Translations under genes and position numbers: made by a program
Notes under the pieces: generated by a model
What the model was told of the DNA's origin: nothing
The model's input: the letters and a program-made list of their open reading frames with translations, nothing else
Database searches by the model: none
Shown: positions 1-7,514 of the stretch, in pieces
Layout: every line of letters starts with the position of its first letter
Numbering within the stretch: the first letter of the stretch is position 1
NCBI GenBank assembly: GCA_015709675.1
Contig: CP054182.1
Location: forward strand, 2,211,448-2,275,447
Reading direction: 5' to 3'
Source of the DNA: Ignavibacteriales bacterium
GTDB taxonomy: Bacteria; Bacteroidota; Ignavibacteria; Ignavibacteriales; Ignavibacteriaceae
DNA length: 64,000 nucleotides

Positions 1-560
1 AAGAAGTACGACTGAATAACAGAAAGGATGCTGAAAGATTAGCGAAAGAAATAAACACAGTACTTGGAGGAGAACACGTCTTTGTTGTAGAAATTATAAT
101 CAATGATGGGGATAATAATCAGCACTATTTTAGGATTGATGCAAATGAAAGCAGTTTAGATTGGGGAAAAGACGTATACTTATCCGCAGCCTATGATGTT
201 TTTGCTTCGAGAGAGCATATTTTCAGTGTTGAGTTTTCCAATTCAGCAGATGCCAAAGGAGGCGGGTATTTCAAAGCTATTGGGGAGTTAATGGTTGGTG
301 TAGATAATAAAAATGATAATCTAAATCATCATGATGTTGTACTCTCTAAAAGCAATAATAAATATAAAAATGGAACACTAGATGTTATATTTATGCATGA
401 AGCAGTTGGACACGGACATCCAGTGACAGGGATAGAGTATAATGGAAATGCATCTGAAGTAAGTGAATATTTTGGGTTCAACAAATCTATGTTTCATAAA
501 GGATATATAAATAAAACTGGTTGGAAAGCAAGCCAATTAAATCTATGGAGAAGGAAGTAA
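1..560 (+). CDS. C-terminal part of a putative polymorphic toxin with an HEXXXH motif (5' end outside window)
   Basis: The frame read from base 3 is open from the window edge to the TAA at 558-560, giving about 185 residues of a larger protein. The strongest feature is MHEAVGHGHP at bases 393-422. This is an HEXXXH arrangement rather than the usual HEXXH zincin motif, and it resembles the zinc site of the TldD/PmbA proteases (HEAVGHG). RHS cores lie just downstream and the base composition is AT-rich, so the natural reading is the toxic tail of an RHS or other polymorphic toxin. The family is not recognised and peptidase activity is inferred from the motif alone. A membrane protein starts one base after the stop and could be the matching immunity protein. 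Confidence 0.5.
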   Translation, partial: EVRLNNRKDAERLAKEINTVLGGEHVFVVEIIINDGDNNQHYFRIDANESSLDWGKDVYLSAAYDVFASREHIFSVEFSNSADAKGGGYFKAIGELMVGVDNKNDNLNHHDVVLSKSNNKYKNGTLDVIFMHEAVGHGHPVTGIEYNGNASEVSEYFGFNKSMFHKGYINKTGWKASQLNLWRRK

Positions 561-561
561 A

Positions 562-1293
562 ATGAAGATGAAAATTAAATATTATCTCCTATCCTCAGTA
601 ATAATTCTTATTATAGTTTTGAATTTTATGTATTATAGAGTGAGTACTACTGGTAATATTCTTTACATGATGGATGGATTTTCATTAACCGTTGGGACAT
701 GCAATGGCCTTGGTATTGATGGAATGTATATAAAAGACTACGCCATTTTTGGATTTTCTCCCTCAATAATATTTATTTTAGTCACAACAATATTTTTACA
801 GAATACTAAAGTCGAGCATGAAAAAAATAAATCAATGTTTGAGAGGATTCGAGTGAGTTCAATCCTTGAAATTTCTCTTACTATTTTAGTTCTTACAATA
901 CTTTGTAGTCCACATTTTGTACGTATCAACTATTTTGAAAATCCTTATTTCTTTATTGTTATTGGAGTATTCTTCGGTTTTGTAATGATTAATATATTCA
1001 AAATTAAGGAATTTTTCTTAGGTGATTGTAATCAAATTAAAGAACTTGGATTCATGTGTTTTTTAATAGGTTGTTCTTTAGCTATTGAAACTTCAAACTA
1101 TTTTGATTTTTACCACAATGAGGGAACCAACATACACCGTGATCTTAATGGAGCAGTAATAGTGCCATATAATTTACTTTTTCATATAAATTTGCCCGGT
1201 TATTACCTATGGCGCGGACTTTTATATTATAATATCATTGCTTTAGTCCTCCGGATAATTATGCTAAAAAAAAGTAAAAAAATTAAAAAATGA
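562..1293 (+). CDS. Multi-pass membrane protein, candidate immunity protein
   Basis: The 243-residue product has about six hydrophobic segments (roughly residues 6-25, 63-83, 103-120, 130-150, 165-182 and 222-238) and a Lys-rich C-terminal tail. It starts one base after the stop of the toxin-like gene, so the two are almost certainly co-transcribed. The family was not recognised. In polymorphic-toxin islands the small gene directly after a toxin tail usually encodes its immunity protein, and membrane immunity proteins are common. That is the basis for the suggestion and nothing in the sequence proves it. The gene is very AT-rich compared with the housekeeping genes further on, consistent with horizontal acquisition. 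Confidence 0.5.
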   Translation: MKMKIKYYLLSSVIILIIVLNFMYYRVSTTGNILYMMDGFSLTVGTCNGLGIDGMYIKDYAIFGFSPSIIFILVTTIFLQNTKVEHEKNKSMFERIRVSSILEISLTILVLTILCSPHFVRINYFENPYFFIVIGVFFGFVMINIFKIKEFFLGDCNQIKELGFMCFLIGCSLAIETSNYFDFYHNEGTNIHRDLNGAVIVPYNLLFHINLPGYYLWRGLLYYNIIALVLRIIMLKKSKKIKK

Positions 1294-1479
1294 ATTATAA
1301 ATACTATAATCCCGTGTATGGTCAGTATATTTTTAGTATAAGCTAAGGCGGATCAGTGCTTGAAGTATATGTTGCTATTATGGAACAGCAGAGTTAGTAG
1401 AAATGAGTGAGGTTAGTTCCATCTTAGACGGAGTAAGTTGGATTTCAATATTCAGAGTTAACGGCAGTACTGATATCTG

Positions 1480-2070
1480 ATGTTTTTTCATATTTCCGGT
1501 CTTGGCTTGGAAGGCAGGGCAGAGCAAACCTATACCTGGAACTATGAAACCGAACCACCGCAGATTGAGCGGAGTGATGATCCGTATTACTACATCAAAG
1601 ACCATCTGGGCACAATAAGAGTGACTATCAATAAGCAAGGCACAATTCTATTTGCCGCAGACTACTGGCCTTATGGTGAGAAAATGGCTGAATACAACTT
1701 AGTAACCGGAACCGTACAAAGGTATATATTTACCGAAAAGGAACGCGATACCGAAACCGGCTACGACTATTTTGGTGCGCGGTTTTATGACTCCGACCTA
1801 GGCAGGTGGATGACTGTTGACCCGCTGATGGATAAATACCCCGGCTGGAGCCCGTATAATTATGTGATGAATAATCCGCTTGTGCTGGTTGACCCGGATG
1901 GGATGAGGGTGAACGATGGCGGTGGAGATGAAGATAATAGAGATAAAGAGAAAAATAAAACGAATATATTGCAGGCTTTGTCAGATGCTTGGTATGAACT
2001 GCAATTAACATTTTCAGGCAGTGTTGAAAATACAAGCGGAGGGAGGAAATATCAAATCAAACCGAGGTAA
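1480..2070 (+). CDS. RHS repeat-associated core domain fragment (N-terminally truncated, probably frameshifted)
   Basis: The 196-residue product contains a textbook RHS core: YIKDHLGTIRVTI (residues about 37-49), then ETGYDYFGARFYDSDLGRW, then TVDPLMDKYPGWSPYNYV and NPLVLVDPDGM. Complete RHS proteins exceed 1,000 residues, but a stop at 1471-1473 precedes this start, so the YD-repeat shell is missing. After the core the frame closes at 2068-2070. A second frame, open from 2028, continues with a plausible tail (see 2142-2477), so one small indel around 2028-2070 would restore a longer protein. It may be a silent 'orphan' core or a dead remnant; a recombination reservoir for toxin tails is another possibility. 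Confidence 0.75.
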   Translation: MFFHISGLGLEGRAEQTYTWNYETEPPQIERSDDPYYYIKDHLGTIRVTINKQGTILFAADYWPYGEKMAEYNLVTGTVQRYIFTEKERDTETGYDYFGARFYDSDLGRWMTVDPLMDKYPGWSPYNYVMNNPLVLVDPDGMRVNDGGGDEDNRDKEKNKTNILQALSDAWYELQLTFSGSVENTSGGRKYQIKPR

Positions 2071-2141
2071 GGAAGATAGTTTCAAGTGGAACAAAAGCTA
2101 AAGCAGTTAAGAAAAAAGTTGAAGAATTTGTCGATAAAGGA

Positions 2142-2477
2142 TTGGAAGAAGTGGAAAATTATTCTGCCGAAACCTCAAGAATTGCAGGAGTAATCGCTTT
2201 ATTAACAGTCTTGGCACCACCTGTTTCCGGCACATTTGCAGGTATCTCAAACGTATCAGCGAATATTAGTTTATTATCTGGTATGCTGAGGTTAGGAATT
2301 TCTCAATCTCAACAAGATTTAAATAGTGCTACAATCAATTTTGGTTTTTATCTAGGTAGTAAGATTATTGATTCTAAAATAGAAAATTCCAAAGTTTTAT
2401 CCGAACCGGAAAAAAAACTAACGAAAGATGTTATTGGTAGCACTTACAATGTAATAACAAACTTTGGTGGATTTTAG
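2142..2477 (+). CDS. RHS C-terminal tail, out of frame with the upstream core; hydrophobic hypothetical protein
   Basis: No family was recognised. The reading frame is open from base 2028, well before the first usable start (GTG/ATG near 2142). Its upstream part reads as a charged Lys/Glu helix (KAKAVKKKVEEFVDKGLEEV) that would follow naturally on the RHS core at 1480-2070. The body has a hydrophobic stretch (about residues 13-48) rich in Gly, Ser and Ala, as in pore-forming or membrane-inserting toxin tails. This is most likely the toxic tail of the RHS protein, separated from it by a frameshift, rather than an independent gene. The two small membrane proteins that follow overlap its end. 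Confidence 0.4.
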   Translation: MEEVENYSAETSRIAGVIALLTVLAPPVSGTFAGISNVSANISLLSGMLRLGISQSQQDLNSATINFGFYLGSKIIDSKIENSKVLSEPEKKLTKDVIGSTYNVITNFGGF

Positions 2478-2685
2478 TTTGTTAATGTACGATATAATAT
2501 TTGCTTTCGGTTTATTGCTTGCTTTATATTTTGAATTTGAATACTTGGAAGGTAGATCTGCCCAAGAGAAAAGTGAAAGGGATCCGATACGACGATTCTA
2601 TAATTTTTCGGTTAGGATAAAGTCAATTACTATAATATTGGTTTCAATCTTCTATTTCATCATTCGCTTAATAAATGTATGGTGA
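2464..2685 (+). CDS. Small two-helix membrane protein, candidate immunity protein 1
   Basis: The product is about 66-73 residues. The frame can start at TTG 2464, but ATG 2485 is at least as likely. It has two transmembrane stretches separated by a charged loop (YLEGRSAQEKSERDPIRR). The frame overlaps the end of the RHS tail and its own end overlaps the next gene, so translation of the three is probably coupled. Its layout matches the next gene: helix, YLE plus a charged loop, FS, helix. The pair may therefore be tandem diverged copies. Function is unknown; a position right after an RHS tail suggests immunity. Confidence 0.4.
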   Translation: MVDFSLLMYDIIFAFGLLLALYFEFEYLEGRSAQEKSERDPIRRFYNFSVRIKSITIILVSIFYFIIRLINVW

Positions 2686-2884
2686 ATCCGATATGATTTT
2701 AGATTTAATCAACTTATTATTACTTGGATTGTGGATAATAGTTGCATATTATCTTGAACCGTTTAGAGAAGCAAAGCATTGGTCAGAGAAATTAAGATTC
2801 AGTTTAATTTGGTTTCAGATAGTAATGCTTTCTCATAACTACATTGCTAAAGCCCTGAAATTGACAATACCAATGGATCAATAA
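2675..2884 (+). CDS. Small two-helix membrane protein, candidate immunity protein 2
   Basis: The 69-residue product starts at ATG 2675 (or ATG 2693) and overlaps the preceding small membrane gene by 11 bases. It has an N-terminal hydrophobic helix (about residues 8-26), YLEPFREAKHWSEKLR, and a second hydrophobic helix. The shared YLE-charged loop-FS pattern with its upstream neighbour suggests a tandem duplication. The family was not recognised. Duplicated immunity genes are common behind RHS tails, where older immunity genes accumulate as tails are replaced; that role here is inferred from position only. Confidence 0.4.
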   Translation: MYGESDMILDLINLLLLGLWIIVAYYLEPFREAKHWSEKLRFSLIWFQIVMLSHNYIAKALKLTIPMDQ

Positions 2885-2951
2885 TTAACTTGTCAGTTCT
2901 ATAAAAGAGTGTAAAAAAAGTGATAAATATACCAATATATTAGTAGAAATA

Positions 2952-3242
2952 TTGAAAGCATTAGCAATGAAGAATTTTGAGAAGAAACTCTCAACTTTCA
3001 ATTATCAACTCTCAACTTGTTCCGGTGGCTATGATTATTTTGGTGCGCGGTACTACGATAGTGATTTAGGTTGTTCGCTGAGTGTTGATCCGTTGATGGA
3101 TAAGTACCCGGGGTGGAGCGGGTATAATTATGTGATGGGGAACCCGTTGAATAGTTTTGATCCAGATGGTAAGGAGGTACGACTAGATAACGGCGCACGG
3201 TTTTATGATTATGAACCGGGAAGATGGATCAGTGTTGAATAG
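2952..3242 (+). pseudogene. Orphan RHS core fragment with a second, shorter core remnant fused to it
   Basis: The frame encodes GGYDYFGARYYDSDLG, then VDPLMDKYPGWSGYNYV and NPLNSFDPDGKEV, a second RHS core very similar to the one at 1480-2070. The expected GRW after DLG is replaced by CSL. The text then restarts as NGARFYDYEPGRWISVE and stops, a third partial copy of the same motif. The first 20 or so codons read through a simple repeat and are unlikely to be real protein. There is no toxin tail and no YD-repeat shell. I read this as a recombination scar bracketed by 31-base direct repeats, not a working gene. Confidence 0.7.
2988..3018. repeat. Left copy of a 31-base direct repeat flanking the orphan RHS fragment
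   Basis: This copy begins CTCTCAACTTTCAATTATC and matches the copy at 3243-3273 at 25 of 31 positions, counted by eye. It also contains an internal repetition of CTCTCAACTT. Low-complexity 'TCAACTCTCAACT' strings are familiar in genomes of this bacterial group. Confidence 0.65.
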
Positions 3243-3273
3243 CTCTCAACAATCAATTTTCAACTCTCAGTTA
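3243..3273. repeat. Right copy of the 31-base direct repeat, overlapping the hydF stop codon
   Basis: This copy begins CTCTCAACAATCAATTTTC and lies 255 bases downstream of the left copy in the same orientation. Its last three bases are the hydF stop codon read on the minus strand, so the RHS debris abuts hydF exactly with no spacer. The hydF coding sequence is intact. Confidence 0.65.
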
Positions 3274-4503
3274 GTAAACAGCTGCTTCCGGAAGTTCATT
3301 CCATGCAAGTATTGCCTCGGGGAAAGGTTCGATAACCGAAGGCATTGCTCCCTGCAGATAAGAGATAAGCACTCCGTAATTCACTAATGGTGTGCCGGTC
3401 AGAGCAGTTATGCGGAGCCGGTTGTGCATCGCCTTTTGTGTAAGCATACATGCCCCGCAGTGAATAATGAGTTTGTATTGGCTGACAGTATCGGGGAAAT
3501 CGTTACCGCGGGAAAATTCAAACTTCAGATCTTTTTTTGTGAAATTGGCAAGCCATCGCGGAATTTTTACTCTTCCGATATCATCAGCTCCTTCATGATG
3601 CGTACATGCCTCTGCTATCAGTATTGTATCACCGTCCTCCAGTTCAGGAATTACTTTTAATCCATCCACCATGACGGCTAAATCCCCCTTGAAGCGCGCG
3701 CTCAATATTGAAAATGTTGTAAGCTGCGTTCCTTTGGGTACATCAGGAAGCACACGCATTACTGCCTGGGAGTCAGTGATGATAAGTTTTGGCGGCTCAT
3801 TCAGGCGGCTGATAACCGAACGGAGTTCTTTATCCTTACAGACAATTACAATAGCATCGCCATCCAGGGATTCTCTGATTGCATAGACCTGCGGTTTAAT
3901 AAGCCGTCCTTTGGGAGCCCCGAGATCAATTGGCACAACCATGATTACAATATCTCCCCGGTGCAGCATACCTCCGAGCAGCGTTTCTGAAGATTCCGCC
4001 GGCAGATTTGCCCCGATAAAATGCACCAGTCCGTTTTTGTCACCGTTGATGCTGCTGTAGGATATATAACTGATCTGATGCTCAATAAACGGTGCTGCAC
4101 TTTTCGGCGCAAAGGGCAGATCGGCTTTATTAAGGATACCAATGCACGGAGTATTACTCTGTTTTATCAGTTTCAGGTTAGCGGAATCAGTTTCCTGATA
4201 TCCTGCAGAGCCGTCAATGATATATACTATCAGATCCGCCTGAAGCAGCATCCGTTGAGCCGTTGAAACTCTCAGATTCCCGACGGCACCCTCGTCATCA
4301 AGACCGGCGGTATCTGTAAGGAGAACCGGTCCGTAGGAGGCAAGTTCCATTGCTTTCCTTACCGGATCGGTAGTGGTGCCGGCAAACGGGCTTACAATGC
4401 TTGCTTCCTGTCCGGCAACAGCGTTCATTACGGATGATTTACCCGCGTTACGGAGTCCGGCAAATACGATTACTTTTCTTTCTGATTGTGCAATAGTCTG
4501 CAT
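3271..4503 (-). CDS. hydF: [FeFe]-hydrogenase H-cluster maturation GTPase HydF
   Basis: HydF is the scaffold GTPase that receives the [2Fe] subcluster precursor made with HydG and HydE and delivers it to apo-[FeFe] hydrogenase. The 410-residue product is normal length. The Walker A motif is GLRNAGKS (residues 16-23), followed by DTAGLDD (G3) and NKAD (G4). The C-terminal iron-sulfur ligands fit the HydF pattern CxHx(44-53)HCxxC: CTH at about 300-302 and HCGAC at 348-352. The start ATG lies six bases after the stop of the aspartase-like gene, so the two form one minus-strand operon. The gene diverges from hydG-hydE but belongs to the same pathway. Confidence 0.95.
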   Translation of the reverse strand: MQTIAQSERKVIVFAGLRNAGKSSVMNAVAGQEASIVSPFAGTTTDPVRKAMELASYGPVLLTDTAGLDDEGAVGNLRVSTAQRMLLQADLIVYIIDGSAGYQETDSANLKLIKQSNTPCIGILNKADLPFAPKSAAPFIEHQISYISYSSINGDKNGLVHFIGANLPAESSETLLGGMLHRGDIVIMVVPIDLGAPKGRLIKPQVYAIRESLDGDAIVIVCKDKELRSVISRLNEPPKLIITDSQAVMRVLPDVPKGTQLTTFSILSARFKGDLAVMVDGLKVIPELEDGDTILIAEACTHHEGADDIGRVKIPRWLANFTKKDLKFEFSRGNDFPDTVSQYKLIIHCGACMLTQKAMHNRLRITALTGTPLVNYGVLISYLQGAMPSVIEPFPEAILAWNELPEAAVY

Positions 4504-4509
4504 AGTTGT

Positions 4510-5895
4510 TTATCCTCGGGCAGATATATACTTATCGTATTCTGCTTCTGAAATTCCTGTTTCTTTAAGAAAAATTTCTTTAAATGATTTGCCGCTGATA
4601 CGGCTTTTTTTTACGATGATGCTCACGCGGTCATAGCCGAACTCCCTGATAAAACAGACGGCCTCTGCACAGGTGCGGTCGAGCATATCCCGGCATTGTT
4701 CTGCATCAGCGCTTATTTCGTTAATACAATTGATGGCAAATAAATCAGCCGCACGAGCAAGCCATTCCTGTGATTTAAGGAAATAATGAGCTATTGCGGG
4801 ATAATACTGATTAAGCTCCAGGTTACCTTCTGATGCAAGATTTGATATCATCAGATCATGAGCTTTAATGCACTCAGCTATTTGTATGACATGCTCCGGA
4901 ATAACCGGATTTACTTTACCTGGCATGATGGTTGACCCTGCCTGTCTTTCCGGCAGGTGAATTTCTGCTAAACCTCCTTCAGGACCGGAGGAAAGAAGCC
5001 GTAGATCGTTTGCAATTTTTTTCAGATTACACGCCGCGGTTTTAATGATGCCATGTGCTTCAATTATGCCGTCCAGATTTTGGGTGGCTTCAAAGGTATC
5101 TTCAGCTTTTGCCAGAGGGAGCCCGGTAACTGCGGCAAACTCAATGCAGATTAACTGACGGTATTTAAGCGGCGCTCCGGCTCCGGTGCCCACCATGGTA
5201 CCTCCCAGATTGATGGATTTAAGCCGTTCCTCTGCGTTATAAAACCGCCAGCGGTCCCGGCCAATTGCCTGTGCATAAGCACCGAATTCCATTCCAAGCG
5301 TCACCGGTGCTGCATCCTGAAGCTGTGTTCTGCCGGGCTTTCTCACATTCGCGAATTCCGCTTCTTTTGCCTGAAGTGACTTTTGCAGCCCGGCAAATGA
5401 CTCCTGCATCCGTCTGAAAAGAACCAGGGCCGATGCTCTGAATACGCTCGGAAAAGTATCATTGGTTGACTGATGCATATTCACATGGTCGAGGGGATGA
5501 ATATGGCCAAGTGTCTCAGTGCTCTCGAATATGATGAAATTGGCAAGATTAGCGATAACCTCATTCATATTCTGGTTGAGTGAGGTTCCTGCGCCCCCTT
5601 GCAAAGGATCAACAGGAAAGATTTCGTAAATAAGCTGCCGGTAGTGTTCATCAGGGGATTTGAATAAATAGAGAAGCTCTTTTAGGGCCAGGGTGATTGC
5701 ATTGTTTCCCTGATCGGTGAGATATCCCAGACGATGATTTACCCTGAGCGATGCTTCTTTCTGCAGGAGATAATTCTTCAGCATTTCAGGATGTATTTTT
5801 TCTCCTGAACTGATAAAATTACTTACCGCTAACCGGGTCTGCTGACCGGGGAGCTGGTCTTTATATTTTAGGACACTGTAGTTTTGCATAATCAT
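4510..5895 (-). CDS. Aspartase/fumarase-family lyase associated with hydrogenase maturation
   Basis: This 461-residue protein belongs to the fumarase/aspartase superfamily. It carries GAGTSLNQNMNEVIAN, the HQSTNDTFPS motif, and the signature GSTIMPGKVNP (residues 320-330) whose Ser lies on the catalytic loop. The family either deaminates aspartate to fumarate and ammonia or interconverts fumarate and malate; the substrate cannot be settled by eye. An aspartase-like gene recurs beside hydE/F/G in many anaerobes, so a role in maturation, such as local ammonia supply, is a reasonable inference. Two in-frame ATGs (5895 and 5889) could start it. It is first in the operon and is followed by hydF after six bases. 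Confidence 0.85.
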   Translation of the reverse strand: MIMQNYSVLKYKDQLPGQQTRLAVSNFISSGEKIHPEMLKNYLLQKEASLRVNHRLGYLTDQGNNAITLALKELLYLFKSPDEHYRQLIYEIFPVDPLQGGAGTSLNQNMNEVIANLANFIIFESTETLGHIHPLDHVNMHQSTNDTFPSVFRASALVLFRRMQESFAGLQKSLQAKEAEFANVRKPGRTQLQDAAPVTLGMEFGAYAQAIGRDRWRFYNAEERLKSINLGGTMVGTGAGAPLKYRQLICIEFAAVTGLPLAKAEDTFEATQNLDGIIEAHGIIKTAACNLKKIANDLRLLSSGPEGGLAEIHLPERQAGSTIMPGKVNPVIPEHVIQIAECIKAHDLMISNLASEGNLELNQYYPAIAHYFLKSQEWLARAADLFAINCINEISADAEQCRDMLDRTCAEAVCFIREFGYDRVSIIVKKSRISGKSFKEIFLKETGISEAEYDKYISARG

Positions 5896-6111
5896 GTACC
5901 GCTAAGTAATTCACGGCAAATCGCATACCAGAAATCAGGGGGAAATTCTGGCTGCAGAGATAGCAAAATATACCCCGTAATCTCATATTTGTGAAGTGCT
6001 GATAACTTTCTCATTTCCTGAAAGGGGAGTGCCCTCAATTTGAGTGATTTACCTGAAAAATGTGGCATGCAAGTTGAAACCTTATCATAAACAGAGAAAG
6101 GGCATCCAAAT
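5896..6111. promoter_or_regulatory. Divergent promoter region between the aspartase-like/hydF and hydG/hydE operons
   Basis: This 216-base non-coding stretch separates two divergently transcribed maturation operons and must hold promoters for both. It contains the perfect inverted repeat CTCAA-T-TTGAG at 6034-6044, a possible operator or part of one. A sigma-54-like string, TGGCATGCAAGTTGAA, lies at 6063-6078, but it lacks the near-invariant C of the -12 GC. No convincing Bacteroidota-type -7 box was found for either direction. Both operons serve the same oxygen-sensitive pathway, so a shared redox-responsive regulator is plausible, but none can be named from the sequence. Confidence 0.45.
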
Positions 6112-7503
6112 ATGGAATTCATCAATGAAAGACTTATTAATAGTCTCATAGGAGATTCTGCGCTTCATAATCCGTCACTCCAGTCTGAGATCTTAGATAA
6201 AGCAAAAGAGGCAAAGGGAATTACCCTTCGTGAAGCGGCCGCCCTTTTGAATATCAACTCACCGGAGCTTTACGACCGTCTCTTTTCTGAGGCAAAGGAA
6301 GTAAAAGAAAGGATTTATGGCAACCGTCTTGTTATGTTTGCCCCTCTCTATCTTACCAACGCATGCGTTAATAACTGCCTTTACTGTGCATTCAGAACCG
6401 GCAACAAAGAACTGGTGAGAAGGTCACTTTCACTGGAGGAAATCAGAAACGAAGCTGAAATTCTTGTCGCCCAGGGGCATAAACGGCTTCTGCTGGTCTG
6501 CGGCGAACATCCTAAACTTGCTTCACTGGATTTTGTCGGGAAGGCAATTGAACAGGTTTACGCGGTTGATCAGAACGGAAACAATATCCGCAGAGTGAAT
6601 ATCAATATCGCTCCTCTTTCTCTTGACGAATTTAAGGTGCTTAAAAGTTTTGGCATCGGTACCTATCAGATATTTCAGGAGACTTATCATTATGATACCT
6701 ATATGAAGATGCACCTTGCCGGTCCCAAGCGCGATTTTGCGTGGCGTATATACGCACCGGACAGGGCACTGATGGCAGGTATTGATGATGTGGGCATCGG
6801 AGCATTATTCGGACTCACCGATTACCGTTTTGAAACGCTTGCACTGCTTTCCCATGCATTTGAACTTGACACCAAATACGGCATCGGCCCCCATACTATT
6901 TCCATTCCCCGGCTTGAACCGGCAATTAATGCACCTGCAGCACTGCAGCCCCCTCACGCGGTTGATGACCTTAGTTTTAAGAAACTAATAGCCGTAATCC
7001 GGCTTGCGGTTCCTTATACAGGTATGATACTTTCAACCAGGGAACGGGCTGAACTCAGAAGAGATCTTTTTACTGTTGGTATTTCGCAAATAAGCGCCGG
7101 CAGCAGAACTTCACCGGGCAGCTATAAAGAACATGAAGATGCTGAGAAAGAAGCTCATGCAGAACAGTTTCAGCTTGGTGACCACAGATCATTGGATGAG
7201 GTGGTGGCTGATATCTGCAGTCTCGGATATATGCCAAGTTTCTGTACTGCTTGCTACCGGAGTGAGCGTACTGGTGACCGCTTTATGGAACTTGCAAAGA
7301 GCGGTAATATCGGAAAAATCTGCGTCCCGAATGCACTTGCTACTTTCAAAGAATATCTGAATGACTATGGCACGGATGAAAGCCGTGAGCAGGGTCTTAA
7401 GATGATTGAGGATACCATTGAAAAATCTTCACGCCCGCTGCAGAATAAAGTCCGCCGCATGATTGAGCGGATTGATAACGGCGAAAAGGATGTGTATTTC
7501 TAA
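6112..7503 (+). CDS. hydG: [FeFe]-hydrogenase maturation radical SAM tyrosine lyase HydG
   Basis: HydG cleaves tyrosine with S-adenosylmethionine chemistry, releasing p-cresol and dehydroglycine, and converts the latter to the CO and cyanide ligands of the H cluster on a second iron-sulfur cluster. Both cluster sites are visible. The radical-SAM motif is CVNNCLYC (Cys85, 89, 92), and the C-terminal site fits CX2CX22C exactly (Cys378, 381, 404). The C-terminal site separates HydG from thiamine synthase ThiH. The 463-residue length is normal. The ATG at 6112 follows the divergent regulatory region, and hydE follows 11 bases after the stop, so the two are one operon. Confidence 0.96.
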   Translation: MEFINERLINSLIGDSALHNPSLQSEILDKAKEAKGITLREAAALLNINSPELYDRLFSEAKEVKERIYGNRLVMFAPLYLTNACVNNCLYCAFRTGNKELVRRSLSLEEIRNEAEILVAQGHKRLLLVCGEHPKLASLDFVGKAIEQVYAVDQNGNNIRRVNINIAPLSLDEFKVLKSFGIGTYQIFQETYHYDTYMKMHLAGPKRDFAWRIYAPDRALMAGIDDVGIGALFGLTDYRFETLALLSHAFELDTKYGIGPHTISIPRLEPAINAPAALQPPHAVDDLSFKKLIAVIRLAVPYTGMILSTRERAELRRDLFTVGISQISAGSRTSPGSYKEHEDAEKEAHAEQFQLGDHRSLDEVVADICSLGYMPSFCTACYRSERTGDRFMELAKSGNIGKICVPNALATFKEYLNDYGTDESREQGLKMIEDTIEKSSRPLQNKVRRMIERIDNGEKDVYF

Positions 7504-7514
7504 GCGTATATATA

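Noticed and set aside
2988-3273. CRISPR-like repeats or an IS element around the orphan RHS core
   Set aside because: There are only two imperfect direct copies, the segment between them encodes RHS core, and there are no terminal inverted repeats or transposase.
3205-4636. Several plus-strand open frames opposite hydF
   Set aside because: They lie antisense to a complete, motif-rich HydF gene and their translations show no recognisable domains.
4510-5895. Plain aspartate ammonia-lyase of central metabolism
   Set aside because: The family is clear but the substrate is not, and its place six bases upstream of hydF argues for a maturation-linked role, so no aspA symbol was given.
6063-6078. 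Sigma-54-like promoter upstream of hydG
   Set aside because: The -24 part fits but the -12 box reads TTGA, without the near-invariant GC, and other bases also differ; too weak to list as a feature on its own.
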